DNA of 64,000 bases from Lachnospiraceae bacterium (GTDB lineage: Bacteria; Bacillota_A; Clostridia; Lachnospirales; Lachnospiraceae), in NCBI GenBank assembly GCA_009911175.1, contig QXWX01000013.1, forward strand, positions 39,518-103,517. Direction: 5' to 3'. The first letter of the stretch is position 1. Each line of letters begins with the position of its first letter. The position numbers were made by a program, and so were the translations under genes. Below, piece after piece: positions 59,683-64,000 of this stretch. Under the pieces are notes generated by a model. The model saw only the letters and a program-made list of their open reading frames with translations. It did no database searches and had not been told where the DNA came from.

Positions 59683-60120
59683 ATGGCAAACAAAAGACTA
59701 AATGTTTCAAGACGAGAATTTCAGGATAGTTATCGCAGGCACTATAAGCTATATCAGAATACGAATGTGAGTGACAAGTCACGCAGGCTGGTATTATTCT
59801 ATTCGGTGGAATGCGGGCTTAAAAGTTTAATTATGAAAGAGACTGGCAATGATACATATAAGGAATTGGAAACATATTGTGAGATAAGCGGTAAATACAA
59901 CATAACAGGTCATGACATCAAGGCTATGTTAAAGGAAGTGAATCCACGGAATGAATTTGCTCTGAAAAACATATCTCTGGAAAAAGGAGGAGGAAGTGTA
60001 CCGCCGATGAGATTTAATGAACTATGGAGATACGGCGCGGCAGTTGCGGATATAGAAGAGGAAGAAAAAGCAGAAAAGGTATTGGTCAAAATAGCAGATT
60101 GGATTAAGACAAGGCTGTAG
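59683..60120 (+). CDS. Small helical protein of unknown function, possibly HEPN-like
   Basis: A 145-residue, mostly helical protein. The segment RRLVLFYSVECGLKSLIMKE (about 34-53) looks like the central helix of HEPN-type folds (in which a helix with an A-x-E-x-x-L-K pattern is common). The C-terminal part has RFNELWRYGAAVADIEEEE. The catalytic R-x(4-6)-H of HEPN ribonucleases is not evident, so a non-catalytic or antitoxin-like role is as likely. It ends 14 bases before the large ATPase gene and shares its AT-rich composition, so the two form one operon. Family call is tentative. Confidence 0.6.
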   Translation: MANKRLNVSRREFQDSYRRHYKLYQNTNVSDKSRRLVLFYSVECGLKSLIMKETGNDTYKELETYCEISGKYNITGHDIKAMLKEVNPRNEFALKNISLEKGGGSVPPMRFNELWRYGAAVADIEEEEKAEKVLVKIADWIKTRL

Positions 60121-60134
60121 CAGGAGGAACGCAG

Positions 60135-62753
60135 ATGCAGATATTTACCTGTCATGATATAGAGAGGAAGATCAATAAAACAAAATGGCCGAAAAGCTGG
60201 AACAGAGTGGATGTTTATCATGATGAAGTTGTAATAAATATTTGTCCGGAAATACATGATCCGGAGGAAGACAAACAACTCTTCGAAAATATATTTGAGA
60301 AATTTTTCGACGGCGAAAGCATAGAGAATGAGTTTGACCATACAAAACTGACGGTCCTATATGAAGAAGGAGATCAGACCGATCGATTTCGCAGAGCAGA
60401 TGCTCCATTATTCAAGGATATTAGTTTAGAAAATAAGGCAGAGTCTAAGGTTCCAAAGCTGCCGGGAGCGCCGGTCATGGCATTTCATTCTTATAAGGGA
60501 GGCGTTGGGAGAACCTTATCCCTGATTGCGCTTGCCAAAGGAATTGCGGAACTTTACGGAGATAAAAAGAAGGTTTTGATTATTGACTCGGATTTGGAAG
60601 CTCCGGGATTGACCTGGATGATAAACGGAGGTCAGGAACATGCGGCGATCAGTTATCTGGATGTACTCTCCCTCATGCATTTTCACGATATAAATACCGA
60701 ATTGGCAGAGAAAATCGCCGGACTGGTAAGAAAATCGAGTTTAACGATCAGTACGGAAAAATTGGAGACAGAGCATTATTTTCTCCCTGTTTACAGAGAA
60801 AAGGAACAATTGCTGGATATTTTTTCTAGCCCGGAAAAAATAATAGCGAATCAAAACAATAAATATATTATTTCCGAGTTTTTATCCATGATAGGTGCGG
60901 CATTAGAAGCGGACATTGTGCTGGTAGACCTGAGGGCAGGCGTAACAGAATTTTCAGCCCCGTTTCTTTTTGACCCGCGGGTACAGAAATATTTTGTGAC
61001 TTCAACCTCTATGCAGTCGATAAAAGGTACGCAGATGCTGCTGGAGGAAATCCAGCAAAAAATATCAGGAAATCTGTGGGAGTCAAAGATTTTGCTGACG
61101 ATGATTCCTCCCGAAATGGAAGAAAACACGATCAGGCAGATTGAAGATGAATTATTGGAAGCCATAGAAAGAGAAATAGACTCAAAAGATACAACCATAC
61201 TGAGAGAAGATTATCTGGTCAGAGTACGATTTGACTCTCCATTTATATCATTAGGTGAGTTCTCTCAGATCTGTTCCATGCTGAAAGGGAAAAGACTTTT
61301 AGATATTATGGAAGAAAATGCGGAAAGTATTTTCGACAATGGACAGGAAACCGATGGAGCAATCTTGCCATTGAGGGAAGTCAGGGAAACACTGCAGCGC
61401 CTGCATAATCTGGCGGCAGCGGAAATCACCGCAGAAGGTACAAAAAGCATGAACATGCTGGCAACGGCATCCATCAGGGAAATCGTAAAGGATTATCAGG
61501 ATGAGGTTCCGCAGATTGCAGTTCTGGGAGAGAAAGGTTCCGGAAAGACCTATTTATATAAACAGATGCTTGCGGCAAAAACCTGGGCCGGATTCCGGAG
61601 AAATCTAAAAAAGGAGGATGTGGAAGAAAGCAGGGAAACCTTCATACTGCCATTGATTTCTACTATTAATATGAAATACATTCATCCTCTCGCTGTTGAA
61701 TGTATACAGAATGCAAATCAGGCATTCGGAGAAGATTTTTATGACGTACATTCGGTAAATAAAAATTATAATGAAATTCTGACATATATAGACGAAAAAC
61801 ATACCCTGGCTGAATGGACACGGAAGTGGACAGATCTGCTCTGCGGCATGGCGGAAGAGTCTTCTACTCTGATGCAGATAGATAAGTATTTGGAGGAAAG
61901 GAAAAAAAGATTGCTGTTTGTGGCAGACGGTCTGGAAGATCTGTTCATGGACGCACAGGTTCAGGAAGGAGATAGCTGGAAGTATGCGGTGAGGTCTCTG
62001 TGCCAAAATGTCATGAATGAGATAAGGAATCTGAAATATGGAAATGTGGGCATGATCGTTTTCATAAGAAGTGACATGGCGGCAGAAGCAATCGGAGTGA
62101 ATTTTGAACAGTTCAAGAATCAATATTTCAGATATGAATTGAACTGGTCGCCGACGGAAGCGTTGCGGCTGGCTGTATGGATCGCCGCTCAGGTAAATTC
62201 AAGATTTGCTGAAAACATAGATATTTTAAAAGCTAGCAGAGAAGCATTAGAAGAACGGCTGGAATTGCTTTGGGGCAAAAAGCTGGGAAAAAATCATTCA
62301 AGAGAGGCAGCATCTTCTCGTTGGATCATTGCTGCTTTGTCAGACTTTAACAGACATTTACAGGCCAGGGACATTGTTAGATTTTTAAAATTCTCTACTG
62401 AAAATCTGCCGGGATCGGCATCAGAGTATTTGGACAGATTTATTGTGCCAGCAGAAATAAGACAAGCTATTCCGAAATGTTCCAAAGAAAAGCTGGCAGA
62501 GATAAAAACGGAGATGAAATCCATATATCAGATTTTGGAGAGGCTTATGAATATGTCAGAAGAAGAGAAAAGACTGCCGCTGTTATTGGATAAGATTAAC
62601 CTGACTGGGGAAGAGATTTCAAAATTGGAAAACCAGGGGTATTTGATTTCATTAGATAAAAAATATTATCTCCCGGAAATCATCAGAACGGCTTTTGGTT
62701 TCCGATACGAGAAAGGCGCGCGCCCCAGAGTGCTTTCCCTTTTAAAAGGGTAA
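60135..62753 (+). CDS. KGGVGR-motif ParA/MinD-like ATPase fused to a second P-loop NTPase (872 residues)
   Basis: A cytosolic two-engine protein. Residues 1-110: small N-terminal domain. About 112-350: MinD/ParA-like (SIMIBI) ATPase with the variant Walker A KGGVGRT (121-127, Arg in place of the usual Lys), IIDSDLEAPGL and VLVDLRAGV. About 460-700: second P-loop with GEKGSGKT (465-472) and Walker B-like LLFVADGLEDLF near 595, as in STAND/AAA-type switches. About 780-872: winged-helix-like end (ISKLENQGYLISLDKKYYLP). KGGVGR ATPases are known from predicted conflict and anti-phage systems. No transmembrane helix or recognisable nuclease. The gene is AT-richer than its neighbours, pointing to transfer. 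AGGAGG precedes the ATG. Confidence 0.85.
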   Translation: MQIFTCHDIERKINKTKWPKSWNRVDVYHDEVVINICPEIHDPEEDKQLFENIFEKFFDGESIENEFDHTKLTVLYEEGDQTDRFRRADAPLFKDISLENKAESKVPKLPGAPVMAFHSYKGGVGRTLSLIALAKGIAELYGDKKKVLIIDSDLEAPGLTWMINGGQEHAAISYLDVLSLMHFHDINTELAEKIAGLVRKSSLTISTEKLETEHYFLPVYREKEQLLDIFSSPEKIIANQNNKYIISEFLSMIGAALEADIVLVDLRAGVTEFSAPFLFDPRVQKYFVTSTSMQSIKGTQMLLEEIQQKISGNLWESKILLTMIPPEMEENTIRQIEDELLEAIEREIDSKDTTILREDYLVRVRFDSPFISLGEFSQICSMLKGKRLLDIMEENAESIFDNGQETDGAILPLREVRETLQRLHNLAAAEITAEGTKSMNMLATASIREIVKDYQDEVPQIAVLGEKGSGKTYLYKQMLAAKTWAGFRRNLKKEDVEESRETFILPLISTINMKYIHPLAVECIQNANQAFGEDFYDVHSVNKNYNEILTYIDEKHTLAEWTRKWTDLLCGMAEESSTLMQIDKYLEERKKRLLFVADGLEDLFMDAQVQEGDSWKYAVRSLCQNVMNEIRNLKYGNVGMIVFIRSDMAAEAIGVNFEQFKNQYFRYELNWSPTEALRLAVWIAAQVNSRFAENIDILKASREALEERLELLWGKKLGKNHSREAASSRWIIAALSDFNRHLQARDIVRFLKFSTENLPGSASEYLDRFIVPAEIRQAIPKCSKEKLAEIKTEMKSIYQILERLMNMSEEEKRLPLLLDKINLTGEEISKLENQGYLISLDKKYYLPEIIRTAFGFRYEKGARPRVLSLLKG

Positions 62754-62756
62754 AAT
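62737..62756 (+). promoter_or_regulatory. Palindrome and -10 upstream of the ROK regulator gene
   Basis: CCCTTTTAAAAGGG (62737-62750) is a perfect 14-bp palindrome overlapping the stop codon of the KGGVGR gene and directly followed by TAAAAT (62751-62756). A second palindrome GGCGCGCGCC is at 62715-62724. This fits autoregulation of the ROK gene by its product. Confidence 0.45.
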
Positions 62757-62803
62757 ACTATTGGACGGCAGTAAAGAGATGGCCTTTGGATATAGGAGTC
62801 AAT

Positions 62804-63928
62804 ATGGACAAGAAAAAAGTAACGAACATGGAAGTGAAAAAACAGAATCGGAACCGGGTGTTCCGCTACATATACAGACACGGCACGGTTTCTAACCCGG
62901 ACATTGCCCATGAGATGAACATGAGCCTGCCGACGGTGACGCAGATCACAAAGGAGCTGATCGAAAAAGGGCTGGTAGAAGAAAAGGGCGAGCTGCAGTC
63001 CACCGGAGGCCGCCGGGCCAAGGCGCTGTCTGCGGCTGTGAATATCAAACAGGCGGTGGGGCTGGACATCACAAAGAACCATATCAGCCTGGTACTGACC
63101 AACCTTGCCGGTGAAATTTTAAATTACGAACGGATCTACCAGCCCTATGCATCGGAGGATCTGTATTATCGGGAGGTCAATAAAAAGCTGGAACGCTTTT
63201 TAGATGAAAGCGGCGCGGTCCGGGAGCGGATACTGGGGATTGGGATCGCTTTTCCGGGAATTATTGACCTGGACAAGAGGATTGCCGAATCGCATGTACT
63301 CGGTGTGGAATCTGTGTCATTTGATCTGGTAAGCCGTTTTTTCTCCTATCCCTGCTTTTTCCTGAATGACGCGAATGCGGGGGCCTATGCGGAGGGGATC
63401 CGCCCGGATGGGCCGGACAGATTCTTTTATCTGTCATTGAGCAACACGGTGGGAGGCGCCGTATTCTACCGCAATGAGCTCATGCAGGGGGATCATTTCC
63501 GATGTGGAGAGGTGGGGCATATGACGGTGGTTGCGGACGGAGAACCCTGTTACTGCGGGAAAAAGGGATGCCTGGACGCTTACTGCTCAGCGTCGCGTTT
63601 ATCCGATGCGGCGGGCGGAAAGCTGGAAAAATTTTTTGCGGCACTGGAACGAAAAGAAGAGGAGGCCGTGCGGCTTTGGAACCGATATACGTCCTATCTG
63701 GCAATCGCGGTCAACAATATCCATATGGTCCTGGACTGCGATATCATCCTGGGCGGATATGTGGGAAGCTGCGCAGAAGCTCACATTCAGGATATCTGGA
63801 AAAAGGTATCGGAAAGAAATACATTTGCGGAAAGCGGTCCGTTTGTAAAGGCATGCAGCTATGAGCTGGGGGCGGCGGCACTTGGGGCGGCATTGCAGGT
63901 GACAGAAGATTTTGTGAAACAGATTTAA
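62804..63928 (+). CDS. ROK family transcriptional regulator (NagC/XylR type)
   Basis: A 374-residue regulator: winged helix-turn-helix at the N-terminus (about 8-70; VSNPDIAHEMNMSLPTVTQI, LVEEKGELQSTGGRRAKAL) and a ROK sugar-sensing domain (about 80-374) with a zinc site GHMTVVADGEPCYCGKKGC (about 235-253), where family consensus CxCGxxGCxE here ends in Asp. The kinase-type residue pattern is not obvious, as expected of a regulator. ATG 62804 has AGGAG eight bases ahead; a TTG-started frame from 62786 is rejected. It probably controls sugar genes beyond the right edge. Confidence 0.92.
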   Translation: MDKKKVTNMEVKKQNRNRVFRYIYRHGTVSNPDIAHEMNMSLPTVTQITKELIEKGLVEEKGELQSTGGRRAKALSAAVNIKQAVGLDITKNHISLVLTNLAGEILNYERIYQPYASEDLYYREVNKKLERFLDESGAVRERILGIGIAFPGIIDLDKRIAESHVLGVESVSFDLVSRFFSYPCFFLNDANAGAYAEGIRPDGPDRFFYLSLSNTVGGAVFYRNELMQGDHFRCGEVGHMTVVADGEPCYCGKKGCLDAYCSASRLSDAAGGKLEKFFAALERKEEEAVRLWNRYTSYLAIAVNNIHMVLDCDIILGGYVGSCAEAHIQDIWKKVSERNTFAESGPFVKACSYELGAAALGAALQVTEDFVKQI

Positions 63929-63944
63929 ATGAAATGACCTAATC

Positions 63945-63961
63945 CCCCAGCTATGCTGGGG
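63945..63961. other. Short GC hairpin at the right edge
   Basis: CCCCAGC (63945-63951) pairs with GCTGGGG (63955-63961) around TAT. No T-run follows. It may be a 3'-end hairpin for the ROK gene or the end of a small palindromic repeat cut by the window edge. Confidence 0.4.
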
Positions 63962-64000
63962 CGAATAGAATAAGCCGTAGTGTTGCCTATATACTTTTAA

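Overview
The window reads as a chromosomal segment of a spore-forming, strictly anaerobic Clostridia, most likely Lachnospiraceae. The support is spoIIR with a sigma-F-type promoter in front of it, [FeFe]-hydrogenase maturation genes (hydF, hydG, TM1266-family regulator), dense intracellular sugar-degrading genes with AraC/DeoR/ROK/PucR regulators, AGGAGG ribosome sites, and moderate GC with AT-rich control regions. The species was not determined.

Layout. (1) 1-10 kb is mostly housekeeping: a 1333-residue protein (TPR-like start, acidic Tyr/Glu repeats, C-terminal P-loop ATPase), ispE, a GntR/FCD regulator, spoIIR, an acyl-ACP thioesterase, a flavoprotein and a CvfB-like S1 protein. (2) 10-17 kb is a decaying carbohydrate region: an intact GH2 enzyme and an NhaC-type antiporter among an AraC tail, an internally deleted GPH symporter, a truncated GH78-like enzyme and a sensor/GH3 chimera, plus a 148-bp MITE-like element with an 8-bp target duplication. 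(3) 17-21 kb holds a LytTR/GHKL two-component pair, a small lipoprotein, a CPBP protease and a HipA-like remnant. (4) 21-33 kb is a catabolic island: two zinc dehydrogenases, an AlsE-like epimerase, an MFS transporter with an in-frame amber codon, a class II aldolase, a PfkB kinase, an aldo/keto reductase, a DeoR repressor, a DAACS symporter and an enolase. The same box sits at the same distance from the -35 of the dehydrogenase and symporter promoters, so the two units look like one regulon. (5) 33-42.5 kb has a helical protein of unknown function, two AraC regulators, a LacZ-type beta-galactosidase and a PucR/CdaR-type regulator. (6) 42.8-44.4 kb contains an SDR/old-yellow-enzyme fusion remnant and an IS200/IS605-like right-end remnant. 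(7) 44.6-54.4 kb is a sugar ABC importer without its ATPase, followed by an unrecognised 610-residue protein, a zinc-ribbon protein, a GGDEF response regulator, a GH20 hexosaminidase and an ABC-class ATPase of the COG3044 type. (8) 54.4-59.6 kb has a second MITE with an 8-bp duplication, a PurF paralogue lacking the N-terminal nucleophile cysteine, the hyd maturation genes and a 6S-like RNA candidate. (9) 59.6-62.8 kb is an AT-richer two-gene cassette: a small possibly HEPN-like protein and an 872-residue protein with a KGGVGRT ParA/MinD-type site and a second P-loop. It is the best candidate here for an undescribed system, perhaps defence-related. (10) The window closes with a ROK regulator.

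Functions come from motifs and remembered family features read by eye. No database search or folding calculation was run. Starts were moved from the longest open frame wherever a Shine-Dalgarno sequence pointed to an internal codon.
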